Notes: a model not told the origin generated them from the sequence alone. A stretch of 62,000 nucleotides of DNA from Symbiodinium natans (GCA_905221605.1 CAJNDS010002079.1:1700001-1762000); one strand, 5' to 3'; shown: positions 10,658 to 21,980, numbered from the stretch's first letter. Translations and numbers: made by a program.

Positions 10658-10690
10658 GAGCAGGAGGAAGAGCATGCAGCGATGATGAAG
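10658..10690 (+). CDS. Micro-exon, 11 codons (EQEEEHAAMMK)
   Basis: Acceptor GGAAG, donor GCGCGT. Flank orientation is reversed here: TTTAGGG upstream, CCCTAAA downstream. Confidence 0.7.
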
Positions 10691-11709
10691 GCGCGTTGCG
10701 GCTGTTAAGCTGTAAGCCCTCAACCCTAATCCCCTAAGCTCTGAAACCCCTAAACATTCAACTCCATACCCTCAACTGTAAACCTTAATTCTACAAATTC
10801 CTAACCTCTAAACCCGAACCCCCCCCCCCCCCCCGCCATACAGGGCTTGAGGGCAAAGGATTGCAAGCAACAGTTGTACTTTCAAGCTTTCGGGGTATCT
10901 TATAGGATTTAGGGGTTTAGGTTTACGAGGTGAGAAGAATTTGTGTAACCTTCTTTACGTTCTCCCGTGCTGTTTTAGGAGTATGTTTGGGATAGGGAGA
11001 TATCCTCACATGCTTCTACACCTTGGAAGCCGCAAGCTCTCAACTCTATGCCGCAGACATACGCGCTGTGGACCCCAGACCCAGCACCTAAGCCCGATCA
11101 CCTCAGACCCTAAGCCCCAAACCAAGCCCTGAACGCCAACCCTAACCCTAAACCCTAAACCCTAAACCCTAAAACCCTAAACCCTAAACTAGAAGCCCGT
11201 CATTGCAAAGCCCTGAATCTGCTAATTGCCCTTAGCCTAGAGTTGGCCCTGGCAAGTTTCCTCCCAGGACCGCTTCTGTCTTCTACACCCCTGAGTACCC
11301 GTACCCTTCAAAAAAAAAACTCAAAAACCTAAGTTCTGGAAGTTCATGTTCAGGCTATATACAAAGATCTCTGTACCCTAGAACCTACAAAGATCCTAGC
11401 AATGGGCTGCTTTTTTTTTTGGGGGGGGGCTGGCAAAAAGAACCCCCGACTTCATATCAGGCACCTCTCCTGCGAACTCTGCTGATGGAGCTCTCCTTCG
11501 GTAAGCCGGAAACCCGAAACTCCTCAACCCATGACCCTAACACTAGCCTCAAGCCCTCAGCCCCTAACCCAACCCTCAACCTAAAGCCTAAACACTAAAC
11601 CCTAAACCCTAAACCCTAAACCCCAAACCCTAAACCCTAAACCCTACCCCCCCCCCCCCCCCAAACCCATAAGTCTGCCCTTCAACCTCGGGCGACTGCA
11701 TCCCCTCAG

Positions 11710-11742
11710 GCGCAGGAAGAGCGCCATGAGGCCAGCCTGCAG
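11710..11742 (+). CDS. Micro-exon, 11 codons (AQEERHEASLQ)
   Basis: Acceptor CCTCAG, donor GCCAAG. CCCTAAA and a C run upstream, TTTAGGG from 11,770. Confidence 0.75.
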
Positions 11743-11812
11743 GCCAAGGGTGTGTCAGGGTTTGCTAAGGGGTTTAGGGTTTAGGGTTTAGGGTTTAGGG
11801 TTTAGGGTTTAG

Positions 11813-11941
11813 GGAGGGACCCCTAGAAGGGACCCTTAATCTGATTCCGGTTCCCCCATATATAACCCCTGGAATATAGCTTCTACAGTCCCTATATACC
11901 TGAGCTGCCCCTTCATAACGGTCCCTCAGAAGGGTCCCTCC
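11813..11941. mobile_element. MITE-like inverted-repeat element, about 129 bp
   Basis: The ends GGAGGGACCC and GGGTCCCTCC are inverted, and the match continues imperfectly for about 22 bp on each side. It abuts a TTTAGGG tract on the left. Confidence 0.6.
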
Positions 11942-12041
11942 TTTAGTCCCTTGAGTTTAGGGTAGTGTTGGGGGATTTGTGTGGAGTCTCGGGCTGCTTA
12001 GCTTGACCCTGAACAGGCAAGCGCGTGCTCCAAGGGCCCTT

Positions 12042-12193
12042 ATAGTATCATGGGTTCCCCTACGACCCCTCTGTACTGTACTACCCCTCTACTTTCCCCC
12101 CTGAAGTAGCCTTAATTAGGCTTTTTTGTCCCAAAATAGCCTGAACTAAGGGGGGAAACCTAGGGGGGGTAGTAGCGGAACCCATGATAGTAT
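12042..12193. mobile_element. MITE-like inverted-repeat element, 152 bp
   Basis: Terminal 17-mers (12,042-12,058 and 12,177-12,193) are inverted copies with one mismatch. Part of the interior (AAGGGGGGAAACCTAGGGGG) also occurs near 2,380-2,400, so at least two members of this family lie in the window. Confidence 0.68.
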
Positions 12194-12949
12194 GGCACCT
12201 GCGAAGCACGTTGAGCCTATAACCTTACGAGGGTAGCTCAAAGGCCCCACCCCACCCCTTATTCGATTATTTATGAATACTACGACCATTCATAGCCCTT
12301 GATACGCCTCGCTCCGCGTTCTCGACCCCCCCCTCCCCCCATGCCCCCACCCCCCCGCAAAAAGAATGAATAGCAAACGGACTGCTAACCCTAAAACCAC
12401 CGCGAACCACAGGGGTGGCGAGAGGGAAGCCGGAAGCCGGAACTCCCTAAACCGACAACCCACCACGAACTACGGGGCGAGAGGGGAACCCTAAACCTCC
12501 ACCTCCACCCTAAACCCTGAACCCTAAGTAACCCTAAGCTCTGAACCACCATGAACCACGGAAAGCAGAGTGAAAACCCCAAACTCTACAGCCTAACCCC
12601 AAACCCTAAACCCACCATGCACAGAGGGGCAACCATGCCAAACACTCCATGACCACGAACCACAGAAGGTAGGGTAAGATGGGGGGGCGATCCACTTGTC
12701 GCGAAGTTTTTAAACTAGTACTGTTGCGTAGAGCTTGTCACTGACAGCTTGCATACACTTTATGCAACAGATGAGCATCAAGAGAATTTCAGCTTGTAGA
12801 GGTTGTACCCCAAAAGTGTTCCCTTAAGCAAGTACCCCTTATGTTGCTCTGTATTCCCTTAGGGGGATCCGTCTACAAACCGACAGGTACAACCGCCTTA
12901 GACCCTGAAAATTAGACGTCAGGCAGCCGCTTATAAGGTTTTGGGGTTG

Positions 12950-13265
12950 AGGGGCTTAGGGGTTTAGGGTTTTGGGTGCAGGGGCTTAGGGGCTTAGGGG
13001 CTTAGGGGCTTAGGGGCTTAGGGGCTTAGGGGCTTAGGGGCTTAGGGGCTTAGGGGCTTAGGGGTTTAGGGGTCTAGGGGTCTAGGGGTTTAGGGGTTTA
13101 GGGGTTTAAGGGTTTAGGGGTTTAGGGGTTTAGGGGTTTAGGGTTAGGGGTTTAGGGGTTTAGGGGTTTCGGGGTTTAGGGGTCTAGGGGTTTAGGGGTT
13201 TAGGGATATAGGGGTTTAGGGGTTTGGGGTTTAGGGTTTGGGGTTCGGGGGTTTGGGGTTTAGGG
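12950..13265. repeat. Variant telomere-type array (TTAGGGGC/TTTAGGGG)
   Basis: About 11 units of GGGGCTTA followed by some 20 units of TTTAGGGG with scattered changes. These 8-bp variants show local homogenisation of a mutated telomere repeat. Confidence 0.9.
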
Positions 13266-13296
13266 GTTTGGGGGTTGCGTGTCCCATGTCCGCCAG

Positions 13297-13329
13297 GAGA
13301 GGGAACAAGAGCACGCTGCCTTTCGGGAG
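13297..13329 (+). CDS. Micro-exon, 11 codons (EREQEHAAFRE)
   Basis: Acceptor CGCCAG, donor GCAATG. G-strand repeat lies on both sides, an exception to the usual flank orientation. Confidence 0.74.
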
Positions 13330-13996
13330 GCAATGAGCCGCGGCTAGAACCTCAAGCCCTCAAGCTCCTGTACGGTTTCGGGGTTAGGGGTTAGGGTTTA
13401 GGGTTTAGGGTTTAGGGTTTAGGGTTTAGGGTTTAGGGTTTAGGGTTTAGGGTTTAGGGTTTAGGGTTTGAGCGCACACACACCCAAATCCAGCCCTGAA
13501 CGCCGAACCCAAACCCCCAAAGCCCAAAGCCTAATCCCTGAACCCCAACCCCAGAACCAGCCCCAAAAACCCAAGCCCTCTTCAAAACAGCTGTCAGGAG
13601 GCAAGGCCCCACAGACGGCAATATAGGGGCCTGAAGACTTCGAATAGGGTTTCGGGGGTTATTATAGTAGAATTATATAGGGAGCATCATCGGAAACACT
13701 ATTAGTAACAACTTTTCCGACCCCAATAGGAGCGAGAGTGTTGTGCAAGTGTTTAGTGACATAGGCTTTGTAGGGGTTTAGGTGAGCCCGTCATAGCCTG
13801 TACCCTCCGCTCCCAATGCTGGCGCCCTGCTCCCAACTGGTTTCAGGATGACACTTTGCTTTGCCTCTTCGACATTTGCACGGCTTGACGCTTCAATATT
13901 CCTAACTGCCGAACAAAAGGGTTTCGGATTTAGGGTGTAGGATTTAGGGTGTAGGATTTAGGGTTTAGGGTTTAGGGAGGGCCAAAGCCGCAGCAG

Positions 13997-14029
13997 GCGC
14001 AAGAGAAGAAGCACGCTGCCGCGATGGAA
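13997..14029 (+). CDS. Micro-exon, 11 codons (AQEKKHAAAME)
   Basis: Acceptor GCAGCAG, donor GTCTGG. The last codon is GAA, so the exon ends GAA|GT. Confidence 0.72.
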
Positions 14030-14437
14030 GTCTGGCTCCCGGGGGCAAACGCGCACCTCCCATTCGGGCTAGACCCCTACCTGCTTGGTAGCCCAGTGGT
14101 ATACCCTTTTCCCATTCTTTTGGGTTCAAGGTTCCGTTCTGAATCAACCAACCCCCAAAAAATGGTGCCCCTACTGTAGGATGGTTACTGGGCTGCCCCC
14201 TTGTAACTAGTAGTTCCTGATTTCTGCCTGAACTCGAAATCCGAAAATCTTCAAATCCCTCAAACTACCCTAACAGCTTCGACTTTTTGGTTGTTGATAC
14301 ATCCTTAGGGCAGGTTTGAAGTGCGCCTTCAGTTAGCCCTGAACCCGAAACCCTAAACTGCCCTAAACCCGAATTCCTAAACCCTAAACCCTGGCTCCCT
14401 AGAAGGCTTGGGGCTGGGCGTCTCCTCTCTTCCCAAG

Positions 14438-14470
14438 GAGAAGGATCAAAAGCACGCCTCGGAGCAACAG
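14438..14470 (+). CDS. Micro-exon, 11 codons (EKDQKHASEQQ)
   Basis: Acceptor CCAAG, donor GCTTTT. The MITE-like element at 14,478 starts 8 nt after the exon, so intron start and element nearly coincide. Confidence 0.72.
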
Positions 14471-14477
14471 GCTTTTT

Positions 14478-14585
14478 TTACTGTTGGTTAGTAGGCCATG
14501 GGGGGATAAGGTACCCCATATACTCCCTTAAAGGGTATATATAGGGCCCTAGCTCCCTCATTCCCTGCTAATTAGCCAACAGTAA
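14478..14585. mobile_element. MITE-like inverted-repeat element, 108 bp
   Basis: The left end TTACTGTTGGTTAG and the right end (14,567-14,585) form an imperfect 19-bp inverted repeat, sharing TTACTGTTGG. The interior holds TATA-rich palindromic sequence. Confidence 0.62.
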
Positions 14586-15418
14586 GTTTTTGCTGCGGTT
14601 GGCAGCCTAAACCCTAAACCCTTATTACTTCTAAGGCTCCATGTAGCACATCGTATTACTTTAGGACTTATATAGGGTTTAGGGTATAGGGTTTGTAGAA
14701 AGTTGACACGAGCTGCGGCCTTTCGGGCATTCTGAGCCTCAGGGTTTCGTTGAGGGTTCCTTCGGCAGTTCAGGCCTTGTTTTTGCTTCTAGAAGCTAAA
14801 CCCTAAACCCTAACCCTAAACCCTAAACCCTAAACCCTAAACCCTAAACCCTAAAACGCAGCTCAACATAGCCCCTGTAACAAACCTTGAGTGGCGTGGC
14901 AACACTGACCCTGAGAGCCGAAGTTTCTCAGGCTGGAGGAGCCCCACTTCTTGTCAACAAACAGATGGACCCGAGTTATGGGTACGCACCGACAAGAAAT
15001 ACCAAATAGTGTTTTCTTACCTACTTCCATAATGGTACCCTGCTGCAAGCCTTGAACCCTACACCCTAAACCCTGGACCCATACTCTAGGATTGCCTTAA
15101 CTTCCCTTACTTGTTCTCCCTCAATCCGCAAGTTCATCCTAGGCAATTCGAAGAGCAAGGATTTAGGGTTTAGGGTTTCGGGTTTGGATTTTGGGGTTTT
15201 GGAGTTGGGGCTCAGGGTTAGTGTTTAGGGCTTACAGAGTAGTGGGATATGATAATCTATAAAACAGGCTTCATATTGCTGTTATTGGTGATTGCATATA
15301 TGGTCGCTTTAAGCATTGGTTGGTGTACATTTGGTGTTTCCTTGTGGGGATACAAATACTACAAACTCGATTTCATTGAGGGTTATGACTGATATGACCT
15401 TCCAGCGACGACTGCCAG

Positions 15419-15451
15419 GCACTGCGTCAAGAGCACGCTGCCACGCTGAAG
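15419..15451 (+). CDS. Micro-exon, 11 codons (ALRQEHAATLK)
   Basis: Acceptor TGCCAG, donor GCGCCC. The upstream intron is not telomeric for about 170 nt. Confidence 0.74.
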
Positions 15452-15642
15452 GCGCCCCGACATAGCCTGAGTTTACAGAGTTCAGGGTTTAGGGTTTAGG
15501 GTTCGCGTGTTTACCATGAGGGTCCATGTACCACACTAGTTTCCACTTGGGACTTAAAGTCCCCAGATAGGCCTCACTTTAAGGCCCGAGTATTCCCTGT
15601 CCTAAACCGCTACGCCCAAAATCCTTAACTCAGAAAGACTGT

Positions 15643-15751
15643 AGGACCCAGAGTAGGCCCTTCTTTCTTGTTTTAGGGTTTGGGTTCCCTTATAAACCCC
15701 CTTAAACCAAAAAGGGCACCCTTGTTATTCTCAGGTTACTCTTGGGTCCAG
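15643..15751 (+). repeat. Introner-like repeat, copy 1
   Basis: Begins AGGACCCAGAGTAGGCCC and ends TACTCTTGGGTCCAG, the same ends as the complete intron at 58,998-59,129. Here it lies within a longer intron. Confidence 0.55.
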
Positions 15752-16201
15752 AAGAATGACATGGAAACACCTTGCCTTTTGGGGGGTGAACTGGGTACCG
15801 GCTTTAGGGTTTGGGGCTTTGGCTGTTGCTTCATCCGGGGAGTAAGACTCGTACCCCTAACCTTCAGGGTCTCTAAACAGGGTCCCCAGGCCCAAAGGGT
15901 CCAACCTTCAGGGTTTAGGGTTTGGGGTTTAGGGTTGAGGGTTTGAGGTTTAGATTTCCATAAAACCGGCTTCCATGAGAGGGCTGAAGACCAGAAACGC
16001 TCCTAGGTGGTTTAGGGTTGAGGGTTTAGGGAAGAGCTCTTAGAAACCGCTCCCCCGGACCCCAACCGCCCCCTTCGTTGCGGAGCATCCACCATGGAAA
16101 GATCCCAAGTATACATTTCCAGAACGTATATTTCCTATTGAGGGAGCTCTCAGTCTTACCCTAAACCCTAAACCCTAAACCCTAAACCCTAAAAGCCTCA
16201 G

Positions 16202-16234
16202 GAGAAAGACGAAGAGCACGCGAAAGCAAAGCAG
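16202..16234 (+). CDS. Micro-exon, 11 codons (EKDEEHAKAKQ)
   Basis: Acceptor CCTCAG, donor GCCTTC. CCCTAAA tract directly upstream and G-strand repeat downstream. Confidence 0.75.
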
Positions 16235-16444
16235 GCCTTCCAGGGTCTTCTCACCTTTAGGGTCCCAGGGTTTTGGGTTTAGGGTTACAGGGTTTAGGGT
16301 TAGGGTTTAGGGCGTAGGGTTTTAGGGTTTTAGGGTTTTAGGGTCTTAGGGTTTTAAGGTTTCGGGTTTTAGGGTCTAGGGTGTAGGGTTTAGGGTGTAG
16401 GGTTTAGGGTTTTTTGTTTTAGGGTTTTGGGCTTTTAGGTTTTG

Positions 16445-16745
16445 GGACATACGGACTGGAAGCACGGGTGTAGCGACTTGGCCAGGTCGTGGTATCACAG
16501 GTGAGCACAGATAAGCTCAGCTCGAGCTTTCCAGGTGATCGCAGGGGCGCTTGACGCGGTGGTGAAGCGGGGCCACCCCGCACACTGCAGCAAAGGACGT
16601 CACGAGCTTCGCGCAGCTGCGGGCTTGGACCGACATCATCTTCCTGCGGCAATGGCAAAAAGCGGAGGGTCGTGGGGGCGGCTTTGTTCGAGCCGCCAGG
16701 CGCCGGCGCCCACCCATGAATCTCCAAGGGGAGGTCCGAACACCT
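16445..16745. other. GC-rich coding-like island, origin unknown
   Basis: No telomere repeats. Several frames are open on both strands, including a minus-strand frame of 102 codons (16,419-16,727). One plus frame contains KDVTSFAQLRAW and IIFLRQWQKAEG, which look protein-like. I recognise no family. It resembles the helicase relic at 6,890 in base composition and intronic setting, so it may be another captured fragment. Confidence 0.35.
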
Positions 16746-17224
16746 AAACCCTAAACTCTACACCCGAGACCCTATCTGTCACTCTGCAGCACCCAAAAGA
16801 ATGGGGTCCTGAATAATGAGAATCAGGTCTTGGGGGGGTTCACATGGTATAACTATATAGGGACCATAAGGCCACAACACTGGTATAAGTGTTCCTACCC
16901 CTATAGTAGTACACCCTAAACCCTGAAGCCTCAGAAGTAGGGTCGACTCAAGCGTGCCGCAGCCCGTCCATACAACCTGCACGCGTTCAGGGTTTAGGGT
17001 TTAGGGTTTAGGGTTTAGGGTTTAGGGTTTAGGGTTTAGGGTTTAGGGTTTGAGCTCACACGCAGAAGAGCACCAGACACGAAGACTTGCCCAAACCCTA
17101 AACGGTATACAAACCCTAAGCCCTAAACCCTGGATGCTTCTTATTCTGCTTTTACGACGAGCAGAGAGAATTACCCTAAACCCTTAACCCTAAACCCTAA
17201 ATCCCAAAACCCTGAATCCTGCAG

Positions 17225-17269
17225 GCCATGCAGGAGAGCCACGACAAAGCCACTGCAGCAAAACTGGAG
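17225..17269 (+). CDS. Micro-exon, 15 codons (AMQESHDKATAAKLE)
   Basis: Acceptor CTGCAG, donor GTGCGC. One of two 15-codon units with a GT donor. Confidence 0.75.
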
Positions 17270-17424
17270 GTGCGCTCCTTTTCTTCAGATCTTAGTTCAA
17301 GGAGGGGCCCCCATGAAGTTGTAAGGCATTAGGGTTTGGGGTTTAGGGGTTTAGCGTTTAGGATTTACCCTGAACCCTAAACCCAAAACCCTGAACCCTG
17401 ATCTCAAAGCAGTCCTGTCTGCAG

Positions 17425-17457
17425 GCACAGCAGGACAGACACGCTGCCGCGCTGAAG
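17425..17457 (+). CDS. Micro-exon, 11 codons (AQQDRHAAALK)
   Basis: Acceptor TGCAG, donor GCGTTC. The upstream intron is only 155 nt. This copy is close to the consensus of the 11-codon units. Confidence 0.78.
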
Positions 17458-18180
17458 GCGTTCTCTCGACTTCTTGGTCTATTTTCGGATCCAAGCCTCA
17501 ATTTCAATGTTTTTTCGCATTCAGGGCTTAGGGCTTATACCGTTTATGGGTTTGATAGGGCCTATAGTTTCTAGGGTTTATAGGGTTCAAAGGTTTTAGA
17601 GGGTTTATAGGGTTTATAGGCTTTAGGGCTTATCACAAGCCAAAAAGATGTGTCAGCAAATTGTGTGTTGCTCGCACAGATACTTCACATTGTTTGGTTT
17701 CGTTTCATAACAAAAAAGCACTAAGGTCTAAGCTTTTGTTAAGATGCGGGCCCCCTTTGCAAACCACATTTGACAATGCTTTTGCGAGGTAGTTCAGGCT
17801 TCAATAGCCAGCTTGTGGTTAAGGACCTCTAAGGGTAGATACATGGTCTCTTAATATGGTCTCCGAAGCAAGGGGGCCCTTCGGTTTTATGGGTATCTAA
17901 GGGGTCCCCACGAGGAGGCTGGAAACCCCGACGTTCCAAGATTTCCAGACTTCAGCCCAGGGGGGCTTTTTAAGTGTCAGAGGCCTCTGCATTTCTGGGT
18001 TACGGGTTTAGGGCCTACTGAGGGTTTGCGGGTCACAACCACCCGAAAACATAGGGTATATGAACCCTCCCTCCCTCCCCCCCAGGCAGGCAGATAATTG
18101 GGCAGCCAGGTCCCGTAAGCCCTATACACTCTAAACCCTAAACCCTAAAGACCCTAAACTTTAAGCCCTGAACTCCAGCA

Positions 18181-18213
18181 GACAAAAGTGAACGAAGGAA
18201 GCTACGACAGCAG
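18181..18213 (+). pseudogene. Possible decayed micro-exon (DKSERRKLRQQ)
   Basis: The 33 nt end in CAG before GTTGGG, and the peptide is helical and charged. The base pair before it is CA instead of AG and position 6 is not His. A one-base loss at the acceptor would explain it. Confidence 0.25.
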
Positions 18214-18364
18214 GTTGGGCTGAAGGGCTGAACTTCTCGACCCCCCCATTCTCCAGCTGAAGCCTTAGCACTCACATCGCAACGCTTGTGAGCACCAAGA
18301 AAGCTAGGTAGGCCCTTGGTATTTTATATACTTACCCTTATTGGGGTTTCATAGGATCATATAT

Positions 18365-18616
18365 TTAGGAATATTGTTCAGAGGGTTTAAGGGGCCATCC
18401 CAGAAAAGGAATAACTAAAGCGAGGACAATGAAGAGATGCACACCTGCAATGGATGCGGAAATGCTGATGCTGGCTGCGGGAACGCCATGGAATGCCAAG
18501 CAGAAGCACACGGTGAATGAGTTGACCACGAAGCTGTTCAAAAGCCCACTGACTGGTCCTAAGTCCTTTGCTGAGCGCGGGAAGGAGATGAGGGTTTCCT
18601 CAGCAGGATCTTGCAT
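18365..18616 (-). other. Possible opposite-strand exon or relic with membrane-like segments
   Basis: The minus frame is open for 83 codons and reads two hydrophobic stretches, roughly LLNSFVVNSFTVCFCLAF and GVHLFIVLALVIPFLGW, separated by a small polar part. The plus strand of the same segment is also open but not hydrophobic. No telomere repeats inside. It could be a transporter or channel fragment, or chance. Confidence 0.3.
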
Positions 18617-19121
18617 CAGACAAGATGCATGGGGATTTTCCTCCTGGCCGGCTCAGGTCATTCGCAGGTTCCACCCTGAGATCATGCCTATCAGCGCTTA
18701 CGTGTTCCATGCTGAGATCATGCCTATCAGTGTTTACGGTTTGGGGCGGCCCAAAAGTAGAGTTCTACGGACCCTCAATTGGGTTGCAAGGATCCGTCCC
18801 TTGGCCGTAGTTATGTGCAGGGCCTAGCTATACGGTCCTTGAGGGAGGGGGGGGGGGGGTTAAGGCGGGTAGATACCTAGGGAAGGGCTTAGCTATAGGG
18901 TCCTTAAGGGAAGGGGGGGGGGGTGCAGGGCGGGTAGATGCCTAGAAAAACCTTAGGGAGTAGTGGGGGTATTGTACGGAACCTTGGGTTACATACCCCC
19001 CCACCCTCTGAACCGCCCTCCCTGAAGAACCCTAAAACCCTGAACCCTAAACCCTAAACCCTAAACCCTAAACCCAGAATCCTCAACCCTAGGGTGTATG
19101 ATCAGACCATGCACTGGCTAG

Positions 19122-19154
19122 GATCACGAGGAGCGGCATCGCGCCAACCAGGAG
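19122..19154 (+). CDS. Micro-exon, 11 codons (DHEERHRANQE)
   Basis: The acceptor is GCTAG, the donor GCTGGG. A second His at position 2 is unusual. Confidence 0.7.
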
Positions 19155-20395
19155 GCTGGGTTGTCCTCCCCAAGAACATACAGCCAAAACTACACCCTAA
19201 AACCCTAAACCCTAAACCCGAACACCCTAAACCCTAAAACCCTAAACCCATGGTTTTGGGCCTTCATGTCGGGTTTGTTTTCCAAGCCCTATATAAACCC
19301 GACACCCCCCCCCCTCCCCAGCCCCCTGCATCTGGGCCATTTTCTGGGTACCTTAGAGATGGTTCTGCTTCAGCCAGCATATGACAGCAACATCGACCTC
19401 AACAACCGTTCTAAGAATCCCGACAACGGCCTGGCACACTCCTTTTAAAAAGACTTTGCGGAGCCCCAAAGCAGCCTGTCAAACCCCGAGACCCGAAACC
19501 CGAAACCCTAAACCCTAAACCCTAAACCCTAAACCCTGAACCCTGAACCCTGAACCCTGAACGCTGGACCCCAAACCCTAACAGGAGGTGGGCACGCCGT
19601 TGTAAATCCCTGCAGACACCGCCCCCCCAAAACCTTAATAGCCCAGCGCTGAGAGTCCCAAACCTTAGAGAACCCTACTCCGGGGAAACCCTAAATTAGT
19701 TTTGTTTATATGAAGCCCAAGAGGTTTAAATGTTTTGTTTTAAGGTTCTAAGGGTAGTAAACCCTGAACCTTAAGCTCCCTAAACCCGAAGCCCTAAACC
19801 CGAAACCGAAAACCCTCAATCGTAAACCCTGAACCCTGAGGCCTGAGCCCTAAACCCCCCTTATCCCCCCGGATCCTGAACAAGTCCCCCCGTGATCCTG
19901 AAAAGGGGATGTGTGTGCAGCCCCAGGGGAACAGGGCTTAGGGTTTAGGGGTTTCGGGTTTAATTAGGGGTTTAGGGGTTTAGGGGTGAATGTTGAGGTG
20001 CCGCCCCAACTTTGGGTGCACAAGCCCTAAATACCCTAAATCCTAAACCCGGGTTTAGGGTTTAGGGTTTAGGATTCAGATTTCAGGGTTTAGGGACATG
20101 CAAGCCTAGCTCGGGGAGACGCTCAACTTGGCACAAGCGGAGGGGGGGAGACAAGGGTTTAGGCTCTAATTTGGGTTTAGGGTTTAGGCTTTAGGGTTCA
20201 GGCTTTGGGGTTTAGAGTTTAGGGCAAGCTCCGAACAGTTGGAACATTCTTTATCCCCATACCCCCACAAGGTATACTCAAGTCCCCAGATCCAGTCATC
20301 CTTAGACCATGTTCCAAGTTTCTGGACTTTACTGTGCGTTTCCCTAGGCCTCAGCGCACGTCGTCCTACCGATTTGCTCAAGGCACCCCCCTAAA

Positions 20396-20452
20396 CCCTA
20401 AACCCTAAACCCTAAACCCTAAACCCTAAACCCTAAACCCTAAACCCTAAAC
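20396..20452. repeat. Telomere-type tract (AAACCCT)n, about 8 units
   Basis: C-strand tract in the 3' part of the intron before the micro-exon at 20,500. Confidence 0.93.
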
Positions 20453-20499
20453 CCCAAAACCTAAACCCTCTAAACCCTAAACCCCGTTGCTTGATGAAG

Positions 20500-20532
20500 G
20501 CCACTGAGAGGGAGACTGCGGCATTGCACGAG
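20500..20532 (+). CDS. Micro-exon, 11 codons (ATERETAALHE)
   Basis: Acceptor TGAAG, donor GTTGGC. Position 6 is Thr and the His is at position 10, so this unit departs from the histidine pattern. Length, phase and borders fit. Confidence 0.62.
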
Positions 20533-21239
20533 GTTGGCAACAAAGAGAGTATAGGATTTCGGCTTTTGGGCCGTTTTGGGCTTCCGAAGCCATTGAACTT
20601 TGCACTTTTTTGGGCTTTCTTCTTCAGGACGAATCGTAAAGTTTCAGCCTTTTCTTGGTCATTGGAGAAGTAAGCTGAGTTTGATGGGTAACCCTAAAGC
20701 CTAAGCCCAAACCCGAAACCCTCAACTTTGCGGTACTTTCCCGTAACTTTAGATCCTTACCTTTTTTGGGTTTATTGGGCTTCTTAATAAGACAGCTAAA
20801 GTTTTTCAATTTTTAGCTACCCTCCTAAGTGCAGCCAAGTTAAGGTTTAGGGCGCTGCTGGAGGGCGGTTAGGGTTTAGGGTTTAGGGTTTAGGGTTTAG
20901 GGTTTAGGGTTTAGGGTTTAGGGTTTAGGGTTTAGGGTAGGCGTATCAGGCTTCATGGCATGAGGCCTCCACTCCACTTTCTTGGAGCATCCTAGGCCCT
21001 GCACTTTGTCATAGTGGGGTTACAGCTTTCACGTTTTAAGGGTACTTAAGCTCAACAAGGAATAGAAACTTAAATTTTTAATACTATCCCAACCATGAAC
21101 TGGTACAGACTCTAGCCTCGAACCCCATAAGACCCTGAACCCCTATAGGAGCTAATAAGCTTTAGACCCTAAACCCTAAACCCTGGAAGCCTTCAACCCC
21201 AAACCCTGAAGCCTGAACCCTGTAAGCCATAAAGTAAAC

Positions 21240-21980
21240 CCTGAACCCTAAACCCTAAACCCCAAACCCTCAACCCTACACCCCAAACCCCAAACCCGAA
21301 ACCCTACACCCCAAACCCTAAACCCCAAACCCTAAACCCTAAACCCCAAACCCCAAACCCCAAACCCCAAACCCCAAACCCTAAACCCCAAACCCCAAAC
21401 CCCAAACCCGAAACCCTAAACCCTAAACCCTAAACCCTAAACCCTGAACCCCTGAAGCAAGGGCTCCTTTCAGCCGGCAGGTCCGCTTGGCGACGGCGTT
21501 GGAGGTGCCAGAGTCCAGCTAGCTGTTTAAGGTTCAAGGGGTTTAGGGGTTTAAGGGTTTAGGGGTTTTGGGGTTTAGGGGTTTTAGGGGTTTAGGGGTT
21601 TAGGGTTTAGGGGTTTAAGGTTTAGGGTTTAGGGGTTTAAGGGTTTAAGGGTTTAGGGGTTTTAGGGGTTTAAGGTTTAGGGTTTAGGGGTTTAAGGGTT
21701 TAAGGGTTTAGGGGTTTTAGGGGTTTAAGGTTTAGGGTTTAGGGGTTTAAGGGTTTAGGGGTTTAAGGGTTTTAGGGGTTTAAGGTTTAGGGTTTAGGGG
21801 TTTAAGGGTTTAGGGGTTTAAGGGTTTAGGGGTTTAAGGTTTAGGGTTTAGGGTTTAGGGTTAGGGGTTAGTTTTAGGGTTAGGGGTTTAGGGGTTTAGT
21901 GGTCTAGGGGTCTAGGGGTCTTAGGGTTTAGGGTTTAGGGTTTAGGGTTTAGGGTTTAGGGTTTAGGGTTTAGCAGAGGC
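21240..21980. repeat. Variant telomere-type arrays (AAACCCC, then TTTAGGGG/TTTAAGGG) around a C-to-G strand switch
   Basis: The left half is on the C strand, the right half on the G strand, and the switch lies at 21,450-21,540 where a possible short, frame-broken unit occurs (21,481-21,504, VRLATALE, donor GTGCCA). Transcribed as one intron or exon flank, the halves could pair into a long imperfect hairpin. Confidence 0.8.

Larger units (their letters stand above)
8663..13296 (+). other. Intronic DNA between micro-exons 15 and 20
   Basis: Mostly degenerate telomere-type repeat, with a (CA)n run at 10,165-10,183, C runs at 10,818-10,834 and 11,646-11,662, and two inverted-repeat elements listed separately. 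The stretch 12,200-12,900 is low in repeats and contains no recognisable coding sequence. From 12,950 to 13,260 the repeat drifts to TTAGGGGC and TTTAGGGG variants. Confidence 0.6.
13330..20499 (+). other. Intronic DNA between micro-exons 20 and 28
   Basis: Telomere-type repeat alternates with lower-copy DNA (14,650-15,400, 17,480-18,300, 18,640-19,020, 19,600-20,380). Two coding-like islands, an introner-like copy and a MITE are listed separately. At 18,831-18,944 a segment of about 65 bp (CTAGCTATA...GGTCCTT, then a G run, then GGCGGGTAGAT) is tandemly duplicated. Confidence 0.55.

Noticed and set aside
18429-18827. 132-codon plus-strand frame with a KHTVNE segment resembling a micro-exon
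   Set aside because: The His is not at the expected distance from an AG acceptor and no 33- or 45-nt unit with a donor can be formed.
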